A stretch of 64,000 nt of DNA from CAIZQW01 sp942493055. Lineage in GTDB: Bacteria > Verrucomicrobiota > Kiritimatiellia > RFP12 > UBA1067. Position 1 is the first letter of the stretch; every line of letters begins with the position of its first letter. Under the pieces are notes generated by a model that was given only the letters and a program-made list of their open reading frames with translations, searched no databases and was not told where the DNA came from. Shown piece after piece: positions 8,259 to 16,168 of this stretch. Location of the stretch: positions 5,580,001-5,644,000 of the forward strand of contig OW818680.1 in NCBI GenBank assembly GCA_942493055.1. Direction: 5' to 3'. A program made the translations under genes and the position numbers.

Positions 8259-10667
8259 CTAGGAAGCGCGTTGCCACAGCGGCTTCAGGATGACATCTTT
8301 TTTCCGCGAAGCCGGCGTAACGTCCCACTGTTCGAGCTTCCCGTTTTTAACGCGTCCTGTCACAATGCCGCCGTTGGAGATGTGCAGTTTGAAGTCCACA
8401 TCCCAATGGGTGGGCCAGGCAGGGAAGAGATAGATCTTTCCTGGCGCTCCTGCTGTCTGCCATTCCCGCTCTTCTTGCACGAGCATGCGCTGGAAGGCAA
8501 TCGAGCCAGCGCCGAAATGGTCAAAGTCAGGACAGGAGTCCGGACCTTCCCTGCCGAAGAGCGGGAAGCGGCACATCGGTGTCGTGATGCGGAAGCGGTC
8601 AACCAGGTTCTTGGAGGCCTCCTCTGCGTTTCCGGCTAGCGCCCAATGGATCTCCTGCTGTGCCCAGCAGACGTTGCGCAGGGCGCCCTTGTTGGTGTAG
8701 TTCCGGAGTGTCCGGTCAACCAGGTCTTGAGACCCCTGTGCCAAGCCAAACAAGCTAAAGGGGAAGACGGGATAAAGCTCTCCGATTTCCGAATTTTTCT
8801 GGGTTGCAAATTGTTCTGCAGGAGCAATGACCTGTTTTCCCTCCACCTCCCGCATGGGGACATCTGGAATCTGCTTGAGAAGCGCCGCCCAGGTGGCTTG
8901 ATCGCTTGGCGTGCCGATCTTCATGGCCAGGAGTTCCTGAAGGCAAAAGCGCAAGCCGGCAATGTCGGGGGCCGGGTTAACAGCAACCCAGTAGGATTCG
9001 AGCACCTGGGCCGGGTCGAGCCGAAGCTTTCCCTTTTCATCGCGCGCATAATGCTTGTCAAAGAAGAGGAGGACCTCGCGTGCAAAGGGGAGTAGTTTTT
9101 GCTCCGTAAACTCTTTCTTCACATCCGCATTCTCGGTGTATCGAACATACTCAACCATCATGGCAATGGTCTCAAGTCCACAGGTAAAATAATAGTCGTG
9201 CCAGTGGCCGTTATATTTCTCACCGGGTTTTGTCTTGGGCGGACGGATGGCGTTGTCATGGTCCCTGTCATCGCCTGAGAGGCCGACGTTCTCCCGATAA
9301 TAAGCGCCTTCATGGCCGAACCATTTTTGGGTGATGGCCTTGCGCATGGGCAGCAGATGAGTATAGTGTTCCATGAATACATCGAGTAGTTCCGTATCGC
9401 CGCTCATAAACAGCGGCCAATAGAGCAGGCGTTGATTCTGGAAGGTGAAACGACGGCCCCAGAGGCGGTCATCTTCGTTCGTCAGGTAAGTGCTGTCTTT
9501 CAGCGGCTCTGCATAAGGGCGCGGCGGCTTTCCATCCTTAGCAGCCGGAAGTTTAAGTTGCTGGGTAAAGATCCCGCCGTTAAATTTGGTCTGTACGGTC
9601 CCGCGGCTTTGGCAAGCCATCAGGAAGCGGAACACGTTGTAGGATTGCGAGACCAGTGCTGCCCCATCTTTTTCCATGCGCTTCACAGCGTTTTCAGCGT
9701 CGCCCATCAAACGTTCACGGTCTTCGCTTGGAAGCGACGTGTCTGAGGCCGCAATCCAGCTCCGCTCCCAGAACTCCTTCCACCAGGCGCAATGCGCCTT
9801 CCACGTTGTCGGGGTGTTGCCGACCATCCGCGCTTGATTCTCGATGGCGTTTGACCATTCAGGGTCCGGTGTGGGCGTCTGCATCTTCAGCGCATGAATA
9901 CGGATGTCAAAGCGCTTGCCGTTTCCGCCAAGGACATAGCCGCCGTCATGCGTCAGGGATGTTCCGTGCGTGGGCGCTATCTCGATCAAATGGCCAAAGG
10001 TGTTGAAGCGGAACGGGTCAGGGAATTGCTCTGCGAGGTGTTCGACTTCATACTCCTTCAGATCCATCGGCAGGATGCTGTGATCTCCTACCGTGTAATA
10101 CCACAGCAGCTTGCTGGGGCGATCAATCATGATGTCTTGAGGGATCTCAGAAGGAACAGTCTGCGAATTGACGCGGTCAAAGTGATTACAGGAGATAATG
10201 CGTTTCCACAGATCAGGTTTCACGGTGACCATCAGGTCCCAGGGCGCTTGAATCTCGACATGGCAGACATTACTATTCGCATCCGCCCAAATGCGTATCG
10301 TGACACCGTCCGCCTCGATCAGGATACTGCCGGTCATAAGATCCAGCGTCTGCCGGAAGGGCTTTCCTTTTGCGAACGGATTCGGAAAAATCGAAATTTT
10401 AGCACGTCCAGTCTTGATGACATCGCCGCAGAAGTTGAGCGCATCGTTTTTGGCCAGCAGCAGGAAGAGGTCCCCGTCTTCAATCGCATAGACATTCGCG
10501 CCCATGTCGCCATTGCCGATCGGCATCGTCTCCGAGGCGTCTTTGCTGGGCGAGTTCCAGATGACGTTATATCTGGACACGTCTTGCTGCGCAAAAGCAG
10601 CCCCCGCCATTGTTGAAGCCGAAACAGCAATACCGAGGAAATAGTTCCGTGTAGGCCAAATAGACAT
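8259..10667 (-). CDS. Exported DUF5703 / GH95-like glycoside hydrolase
   Basis: 802 residues with a signal peptide (NYFLGIAVSASTMAGAAFA). The N-terminal domain has the DUF5703 signature, WNSPSKDASETMPIGNGDMG, like the N-terminal beta-sandwich of GH95 and GH65 enzymes. The remainder (from about residue 280) is helix-rich, as expected for an (alpha/alpha)6 barrel, with conserved stretches such as YWPLFMSGD and PVFPFSLFGLAQG. Alpha-linked fucose or galactose glycans are plausible substrates, but that is inference from the fold. It lies 23 bases downstream of dut on the same strand, in an apparent glgP-dut-glycosidase operon. Confidence 0.8.
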   Translation of the reverse strand: MSIWPTRNYFLGIAVSASTMAGAAFAQQDVSRYNVIWNSPSKDASETMPIGNGDMGANVYAIEDGDLFLLLAKNDALNFCGDVIKTGRAKISIFPNPFAKGKPFRQTLDLMTGSILIEADGVTIRIWADANSNVCHVEIQAPWDLMVTVKPDLWKRIISCNHFDRVNSQTVPSEIPQDIMIDRPSKLLWYYTVGDHSILPMDLKEYEVEHLAEQFPDPFRFNTFGHLIEIAPTHGTSLTHDGGYVLGGNGKRFDIRIHALKMQTPTPDPEWSNAIENQARMVGNTPTTWKAHCAWWKEFWERSWIAASDTSLPSEDRERLMGDAENAVKRMEKDGAALVSQSYNVFRFLMACQSRGTVQTKFNGGIFTQQLKLPAAKDGKPPRPYAEPLKDSTYLTNEDDRLWGRRFTFQNQRLLYWPLFMSGDTELLDVFMEHYTHLLPMRKAITQKWFGHEGAYYRENVGLSGDDRDHDNAIRPPKTKPGEKYNGHWHDYYFTCGLETIAMMVEYVRYTENADVKKEFTEQKLLPFAREVLLFFDKHYARDEKGKLRLDPAQVLESYWVAVNPAPDIAGLRFCLQELLAMKIGTPSDQATWAALLKQIPDVPMREVEGKQVIAPAEQFATQKNSEIGELYPVFPFSLFGLAQGSQDLVDRTLRNYTNKGALRNVCWAQQEIHWALAGNAEEASKNLVDRFRITTPMCRFPLFGREGPDSCPDFDHFGAGSIAFQRMLVQEEREWQTAGAPGKIYLFPAWPTHWDVDFKLHISNGGIVTGRVKNGKLEQWDVTPASRKKDVILKPLWQRAS

Positions 10668-10690
10668 CGTATCGTTCCTTCCAGTGAACG

Positions 10691-11119
10691 CTACAGGCCA
10701 GTCGAGCCGAAGCCGCCGGTGCCGCGGGTGGTGTCTGACACGTCCACGACCTCTTCGACTGCGACGCGCAGCACGGGCGCGATGACCATCTGTGCGATGC
10801 GCATGCCCGGACGGATCTCAAAGGGCTCCTGCCCCAGGTTGATCAGGATGATGCCGATCTCGCCACGGTAGCCCTCGTCGATCGTGCCTGGCGTATTCAG
10901 CAGGGTGATGCCGTTCTTAATGGCAAGGCCGCTGCGTGGCCGCATCTGCGCTTCAGTGCCCTCCGGAAGCTCCATGACGAGCCCTGTGGGGACCAACGCG
11001 CGCGCGCCGGGCTGGATCGTCAGCGAGGCGCAGGAGCAGACGTCCATGCCTGCGTCGCCAGGATGGGCGTACGCAGGAATGGTGGCTTCCGGATGTTTCT
11101 TCTTGAATTTGACAGTCAT
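10691..11119 (-). CDS. dut: Deoxyuridine 5'-triphosphate nucleotidohydrolase (dUTPase)
   Basis: A 142-residue trimeric-type dUTPase that hydrolyses dUTP to dUMP and pyrophosphate. The family motifs are present in order: PGDAGMD (motif 1), MRPRSGLAIKNG (motif 2), NTPGTIDEGYRGEI (motif 3, with catalytic Asp), RIAQMVIAPV (motif 4) and the C-terminal RGTGGFGSTG (motif 5, nucleotide-covering arm). The length is normal and no key residue is missing. It lies 5 bases downstream of glgP and 23 bases upstream of a glycosidase gene, an unusual operon context for a housekeeping enzyme. Confidence 0.97.
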   Translation of the reverse strand: MTVKFKKKHPEATIPAYAHPGDAGMDVCSCASLTIQPGARALVPTGLVMELPEGTEAQMRPRSGLAIKNGITLLNTPGTIDEGYRGEIGIILINLGQEPFEIRPGMRIAQMVIAPVLRVAVEEVVDVSDTTRGTGGFGSTGL

Positions 11120-11124
11120 GTTGA

Positions 11125-13596
11125 TTAAGCAATGGTAACGGGGTCAATATGCCAGATATCCTTGGCGTACTCAAGAATGGTCCGGTCAGACGAGAACTTG
11201 CCTGACCGCGCCACGTTCATGAGGGCCTTCGCATCCCATTTGTAGGGCTGACGGTAGAGCTTGTCAATCTTCTCCTGGGTCTCCATGTAGCTGCGCAAAT
11301 CCGCCAGCAGCATGTAGTGGTCATTAAAGTCCAGCAAGTTGCGAATGATCGGTTCAAAGATGCCGGGATTCATGAGCGAGAAGACGTTACGGCGGATCAT
11401 GTTGATCGCGCGCTTGATCTCCGGATCGTTTTCGTAGAGCTCACGGGAGTTGTAGGTCGGACGCAATTTGGCGACCTCGTTCGTGCGCAAGCCGAAGATG
11501 AAGATGTTGTCTTCGCCGACCTCTTCAAAGATTTCAACGTTGGCGCCGTCCATGGTGCCCAGGGTCAACGCGCCGTTGAGCATCAGCTTCATGTTGCCGG
11601 TGCCGGAGGCTTCGGTTCCCGCCAGCGAGATCTGCTCGCTGATGTTTGCCGCAGGAATAATCCGTTCCGCGAGGGAGACGCGATAGTCCGGCATAAAGAC
11701 CACATTCAAGCGCTCTTTTACGCGGGGACTGGTATTGACCACCTCAGCGACGCCATGGATGAGGCGGATAATAAGTTTCGCCATCCAATAACCCGGCGCG
11801 GCCTTGGCCGAGAAGATGAAGGTTCTCGGATAGAGGTCAAGGTTCGGATTGGTGATCAGGCGGTTGTAGAGGATGATGATATACAGCACGAGCAGCAGTT
11901 GGCGCTTGTACTCATGCAAACGCTTGACCTGCACATCGAAAATTGATTCCGGCGAGACACGGATACCCAACTGGTTGAAGATGTACGAGGAGAGCGCGTC
12001 CTTGTTTGCCTGCTTGATCTTACGGAATTGCGAAAGGAAAGACCGGTCGGTGGCATACTTTTCAAGGCCGCGCAACGCGTCCAGGTCCGTAATCCATTTG
12101 GGACCGATAGCTTCGGTGCATAATGCAGCCAGCTTCGGGTTCGCCTTCAGCAGCCAGCGGCGTTGCGTGATCCCGTTGGTCTTGTTGGAGAAGTGTGACG
12201 GATACATCTCGTAGAAATCCTTGAAGAGGGTGTTCTTCAGGATTTCCGTGTGGAGCGCTGCCACGCCGTTGACGGCGCAGGAGCCGATGATGGCCAGGTT
12301 AGCCATGCGCACAGAGCGTCCGCCACGTTCATCAATGATGCTCATGCGGGCGAGGCGGTCCATGTCATCCGGATAGAGCGAGGCGACCTGACGCAGGAAG
12401 CGCGCATTGATCTCGTAAATGATCTGCATGTGACGCGGGAGCAGCCGCTCCATCAGCGAGACGCTCCAGGTTTCAAGCGCTTCAGGCAGGATGGTGTGGT
12501 TGGTGTAGCCTGTGCATTTGCGTGTGATCTCCCAGGCTGTATCCCACGGGATATCCTCATGGTCCACGAGCAGGCGCATCAGTTCAGGGATGATGAGCGC
12601 AGGATGGGTTTCGTTCAGATGGATGAAGGCCTTTTCAGGAAGGTCGTTCCAGTCCTTGTTGGTCAGACGGAACCGGCGCAGGATGTCCTGTAACGAACAC
12701 GACACAAAGAAGTACTGCTGACGCAGGCGCAGTTCCTTGCCGGCCAGCACATTGTCGTTTGGATAGAGCACCTTGGTCAGGTTCTCAGCCAGCACCTTGT
12801 CCTGCACGGCATCCACATACGAGCCCTTGTTGAATTCGTCGAGCTGGAACTCATCGTCCGCCTTTGCAGACCACAAGCGCAGTGTGTTGACCGAGTTCTT
12901 GAAACCGACGACCGGCAGGTCATACGGTACGCCGAGCACGCGTTCGGTTTCAACCCAGTTCCATTCGCTGCGATTGGCGTTCGATGTGCACTCCACGCGT
13001 CCTCCGAAATGGACGGTCTGCGTGTGCTCAGGACGCGCGATCTCCCAGGGATATCCATCCTTCAACCAATGATCCGGCTCTTCGACCTGCTGGCCATCGA
13101 TTATCTTCTGACGGAAGATGCCATAGTCATAGCGAATCCCATAGCCCATACCGGGAAGTTCGAGGGTGGAGAGCGAGTCCATGAAACAGGCGGCCAGACG
13201 TCCGAGGCCGCCATTGCCAAGGCCGGCGTCTACTTCGAAGTCACGGAGCGAATTCCAGTCAAGACCGTCCTCTTCCAGCGCCTCGCGGCAGATGGGGTCC
13301 ATCTTCAGGTTGATGACGTTGTTGCCCAGGAGACGGCCAATCAAAAATTCGAGCGAGAGATAATAGACGCGCTTCACATTATCACTGCGGTATTTCCCCT
13401 GCGTCTCGATCCACCGTTCGACGATGCGGTCGCGGACACAAAGCGCAAAGGCCGTATATTGGTCCCGCTCAGTCGCATTGTCCTCCGTCTTCGCGAGTGT
13501 GTAGCGAAGATGACGTTCAAAGTCTTGCTTAAGAGAGTCAACGCTCATTTCAACGCGGCGGACACGTGAGCGACGTTTGGGTTCCTGCTTTTCCAT
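11125..13596 (-). CDS. glgP: Glycogen/maltodextrin phosphorylase
   Basis: An 823-residue PLP-dependent alpha-glucan phosphorylase (GT35), which releases glucose-1-phosphate from glycogen. Features include SLEFLIGRLLGNN near the N-terminus, the glycine-rich DAGLGNGGLGRLAACF, and the PLP site ASGTGNMKLMLNGALTLGT with the lysine near residue 670. The start ATG has a good AAAGGA site. The first residues (KRRSRVRRVEMSVD) are basic and poorly conserved. The protein is cytoplasmic. It heads the run glgP-dut-glycosidase on the minus strand; galE lies just upstream of it in the same direction, so UDP-sugar and glucan metabolism are adjacent. Confidence 0.97.
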   Translation of the reverse strand: MEKQEPKRRSRVRRVEMSVDSLKQDFERHLRYTLAKTEDNATERDQYTAFALCVRDRIVERWIETQGKYRSDNVKRVYYLSLEFLIGRLLGNNVINLKMDPICREALEEDGLDWNSLRDFEVDAGLGNGGLGRLAACFMDSLSTLELPGMGYGIRYDYGIFRQKIIDGQQVEEPDHWLKDGYPWEIARPEHTQTVHFGGRVECTSNANRSEWNWVETERVLGVPYDLPVVGFKNSVNTLRLWSAKADDEFQLDEFNKGSYVDAVQDKVLAENLTKVLYPNDNVLAGKELRLRQQYFFVSCSLQDILRRFRLTNKDWNDLPEKAFIHLNETHPALIIPELMRLLVDHEDIPWDTAWEITRKCTGYTNHTILPEALETWSVSLMERLLPRHMQIIYEINARFLRQVASLYPDDMDRLARMSIIDERGGRSVRMANLAIIGSCAVNGVAALHTEILKNTLFKDFYEMYPSHFSNKTNGITQRRWLLKANPKLAALCTEAIGPKWITDLDALRGLEKYATDRSFLSQFRKIKQANKDALSSYIFNQLGIRVSPESIFDVQVKRLHEYKRQLLLVLYIIILYNRLITNPNLDLYPRTFIFSAKAAPGYWMAKLIIRLIHGVAEVVNTSPRVKERLNVVFMPDYRVSLAERIIPAANISEQISLAGTEASGTGNMKLMLNGALTLGTMDGANVEIFEEVGEDNIFIFGLRTNEVAKLRPTYNSRELYENDPEIKRAINMIRRNVFSLMNPGIFEPIIRNLLDFNDHYMLLADLRSYMETQEKIDKLYRQPYKWDAKALMNVARSGKFSSDRTILEYAKDIWHIDPVTIA

Positions 13597-13768
13597 AAAA
13601 TCCTTTCAGCATTCTTTCAATCCCGCTTTTCAGGGATAAAAAATTTAAATAAGTATACTAAAGGAAGGCCTCCCCCGTCACGCGTAAACATGCGGTGCCC
13701 GCAGAAAATTAGTTGGGTGAATATCCAGTCAAAACGACGTCCAGGGTGCCTCTTGGCAGTCAGCAACC

Positions 13769-13828
13769 CCAAGTTTCAAGTTTCCAGTTTCAAAACTTTG
13801 GAACTTAAGCACTCTCGAACTTTAGAAC
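13769..13828. repeat. Degenerate short-word array (AAGTTTC / AACTTT)
   Basis: Between galE and glgP the sequence repeats variants of CAAGTTT, CCAGTTT, AACTTT and GAACTT in both orientations. It is degenerate and AT-rich. It resembles the other short-period arrays in this window near 16.1, 37.9, 45.4, 46.3 and 46.9 kb. Confidence 0.5.
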
Positions 13829-13831
13829 TTC

Positions 13832-14851
13832 TTATCCCTTGAATCCGTTCGGATTCTGCGACTGCCACCGCCAGGCGTCTTCGCACATGGTCTTGAGGTC
13901 GCGCGTGGCGACCCAGCCCAGCTCAGCTTTCGCCTTCGCGGGATCTGCCCAGCATTCAGCGATGTCGCCGGGGCGGCGCGGCTGGAGCGTGTAGGGGACC
14001 TTGCGTCCGGATGCCGCTTCGAAGGCCTTGACCACATCCAATACGCTGTAGCCCTTGCCGGTGCCCAGGTTATAGACCGCCAGTCCGGGTTTTGAAGCGA
14101 GCTTGTCAATGGCTTTCAAGTGGCCGATTGCCAGATCCACGACGTGAATATAATCACGGATCCCTGTGCCGTCAGGCGTCGGATAGTCATTGCCGTAAAC
14201 ATTGAGGCTCGGAAGGCGGCCGACCGCCACCTGTGCCACGAAGGGAAGCAGGTTGTTCGGAATGCCCGCAGGGTCTTCGCCGATCCGTCCGCTTTCATGG
14301 GCGCCGATTGGATTGAAGTAGCGCAGGATAATAATGTTCCAAGCCGGATTGGCTTTCTGGAGGTCACGGAAAATCTGCTCCATCATGAGCTTGGTCCAGC
14401 CATATGGATTGGTCGCCCCGGGCGTCGGGAAGTTTTCGCGGATCGGCACGGAGATGGGATCGCCATAGACCGTCGCAGAGGAGCTGAAGACCAGATTGTG
14501 GCAGTTGTTGGCCTCCATCACTTCGCAGAGATTGATCGTGCCTGTGATATTGTTCTCGTAATACTTGAGCGGCAGGCGTGTGGATTCGCCGACCGCCTTC
14601 AAGGCTGCGAAATGAATGACCGCGTCAATCGGACCTTCCGCCTTGAAAATGGCATCCATGGCAACGCGGTCACGCGTGTCCGCTTCCAGGAAGGTGAGCG
14701 TTTTGCCCGTGATTTGTTTTACACGTTTCAGGCTTTCTTCTGAACTGTTGCACAAATTGTCTACGACGAGGACTTTATGTCCATTATTCAGGAGTTCAAT
14801 GCATGTATGGCTTCCGATAAAGCCTGCTCCGCCCGTCACTAACACTTTCAT
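13832..14851 (-). CDS. galE: UDP-glucose 4-epimerase
   Basis: A 339-residue extended short-chain dehydrogenase that interconverts UDP-glucose and UDP-galactose. It has the NAD motif GGAGFIGSHTC at residues 7-17, the catalytic serine region SSSATVYG and the YxxxK motif as NPYGWTK. The typical GalE segments RYFNPIGAHESGRIGEDP and VYNLGTGKGYSVLDV are present. The length matches the family. The start has a GGAA-rich ribosome site. It is cytoplasmic and supplies UDP-galactose for surface glycans or the Leloir pathway. It is preceded on the same strand by a small zinc-ribbon membrane protein gene 69 bases away. Confidence 0.97.
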   Translation of the reverse strand: MKVLVTGGAGFIGSHTCIELLNNGHKVLVVDNLCNSSEESLKRVKQITGKTLTFLEADTRDRVAMDAIFKAEGPIDAVIHFAALKAVGESTRLPLKYYENNITGTINLCEVMEANNCHNLVFSSSATVYGDPISVPIRENFPTPGATNPYGWTKLMMEQIFRDLQKANPAWNIIILRYFNPIGAHESGRIGEDPAGIPNNLLPFVAQVAVGRLPSLNVYGNDYPTPDGTGIRDYIHVVDLAIGHLKAIDKLASKPGLAVYNLGTGKGYSVLDVVKAFEAASGRKVPYTLQPRRPGDIAECWADPAKAKAELGWVATRDLKTMCEDAWRWQSQNPNGFKG

Positions 14852-14920
14852 TTTTCATTCCTTTTCTGTTGAAATTGATATCATCTCAAAAATGGCTGAA
14901 TTTTGCAAGCCCCAAGATCT

Positions 14921-15364
14921 CTACAGCTTTCGTCCGCAAGCCTTGCAGAACGTGGAGTCCTCTGTATTCAAGGTGCTGCAGCCAGGGCATTTGATCATGA
15001 CGACGCGTTCGGGTTTGCCGTTGATGTGGATGTCGGCCTCGTCCATGGCGTCCTTGACCATGCCTCCGGCCATGCGACTGTAGGGTTCGAGTTCGTCCCG
15101 CGCCTTGTTAGGGTCGAGTACAACCCCGGACCCCGCGAGTCCTTTTGCGCCAATCCCGCGGATGAACCCGCCGATGATCAAGAGGGCCATGCCGCCCAAA
15201 GCTCGAAATATGCTGGAGCGGGCGTTCGCCTCGAAGTTGTTAAAGTTGCCAAAGTTCATAGCCCCGGTGATGAAGACGGAGAAGAACAACAGCCCGCCGA
15301 TCACCATCAGCCCACCGCCGAGATAGTACGCCATCTGCCGTTCCTCTGAAATATTCTTGGCCAT
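14921..15364 (-). CDS. Small membrane protein with C-terminal zinc ribbon
   Basis: 147 residues. Two hydrophobic segments, about residues 12-33 and 51-68, are followed by a cytoplasmic-type tail ending in a zinc ribbon (CPGC, then CKACGRKL). The ATG has a clear AAGGAG site 6 bases upstream. I do not recognise a named family. The layout, two TM helices with a terminal double-CxxC ribbon, is common among uncharacterised bacterial membrane proteins. It is followed by galE on the same strand. Confidence 0.75.
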   Translation of the reverse strand: MAKNISEERQMAYYLGGGLMVIGGLLFFSVFITGAMNFGNFNNFEANARSSIFRALGGMALLIIGGFIRGIGAKGLAGSGVVLDPNKARDELEPYSRMAGGMVKDAMDEADIHINGKPERVVMIKCPGCSTLNTEDSTFCKACGRKL

Positions 15365-15502
15365 AGATACTCCTTACGCTCTGAATGAAATCACCTGTTC
15401 GTTGTCAATGAAACATCAGTATAGAACTTCTTGTTGTCCTGTTCCATCTGATTTTTCAACTCCAAGAATTTTCTTTCTCCACGAAACATTTGAAATCGGG
15501 TT

Positions 15503-15576
15503 ACGTCTCGTACGAGACGTCTTGGAGTGCGGTGGCAAGCCGAGGCCTGAGGGCCGGACGCGACACCGCTTTTTTC
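15503..15576. repeat. 18-bp palindrome plus REP-like element, copy 1
   Basis: Bases 15503-15520 are the perfect palindrome ACGTCTCGTACGAGACGT. It abuts a REP-like unit that begins CTTGGAGTGCGGTGGCAAG and ends GCGACACCGCTTTTTT. The unit's ends can pair (GCGGTG with CACCGC) around a GC-rich variable middle. Related units lie at 25771-25889 (two, inverted pair) and 46174-46226 (inverted). Confidence 0.8.
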
Positions 15577-15620
15577 ATTATCGCCAAAGCTGTCTCGCGC
15601 TGAATACCGTTTGTCTGTAA

Positions 15621-16019
15621 CTTGAACTTTCATTCTTGAATACTTTTTCGCAAAGATCGCTATTTGGGTGAAGGACGGAGTGCCGCTCTTTCGCTTGCGC
15701 TCATCGCTCCCGTCCGGCGGTTGCCGGACGGGCTTCAAGTGAGCGTTCGCACGGCGCGGATACGCTTGTGCTCTGCGCCTACTTGTTGTCCTACGCATTC
15801 GGCGAATACGCCGACGGCATAGCTCGTCCTTCACCCAGAGTCGATGCGTGACACTCGGGTGCTTGCACGAGATAAGCCCCGGCTGCATGCCCGCCGTAGC
15901 CTTGGCGAAGGTGGGTATTCAGACACTTGCGGGGGCTTTCCGTGCAAGCACCTCTCATAGCGATCTTCGCGTAAAACATTCTATTTATTCGCGTGGTTCG
16001 CGCTATTCGATGCTAAAAA
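15621..16019. repeat. Large nested foldback repeat, copy A (with insertions)
   Basis: A 399-base element filling much of the 804-base gene-free stretch 15365-16168. It is a nested set of inverted repeats: TTCGCAAAGATCGCTAT pairs with ATAGCGATCTTCGCG, GGTGAAGGACG with CGTCCTTCACC, and GGGTGCTTGCACG with CGTGCAAGCACC. A near-identical shorter copy lies at 58351-58610. Relative to that copy, this one carries two extra blocks: about 112 bases at roughly 15685-15796 and about 26 bases at roughly 15890-15915. Open frames here follow the repeat and look spurious. Confidence 0.88.
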
Positions 16020-16050
16020 AGTTACCAGTCCGTTTATTCCCGGGGTCTCA

Positions 16051-16160
16051 CTGCCAATTGGTACTGCCAACTGGTACTGCCGACTGGTACTGCCAACTGA
16101 TACTGCCGACTGGTACTGCCAACTGGTACTGCCGACTGGTACTGCCAACTGGTACTGGTA
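16051..16160. repeat. 13-bp tandem repeat array (TGGTACTGCCAAC)
   Basis: About eight copies of a 13-bp unit alternate between TGGTACTGCCAAC and TGGTACTGCCGAC, which gives a 26-bp higher-order period. The array ends 8 bases beyond the stop codon of the convergent ADP-ribosylglycohydrolase-like gene. There are no spacers, so it is not a CRISPR array. Confidence 0.9.
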
Positions 16161-16168
16161 CAAGGGCA

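Noticed and set aside
15391..15888. Minus-strand 165-codon open frame in the gene-free stretch
   Set aside because: Its sequence is entirely made of the foldback and REP-like repeats, and the related copy at 58.4 kb does not keep the frame.
16051..16160. Possible CRISPR array
   Set aside because: The 13-bp units are contiguous with no spacers, and no cas genes are near.
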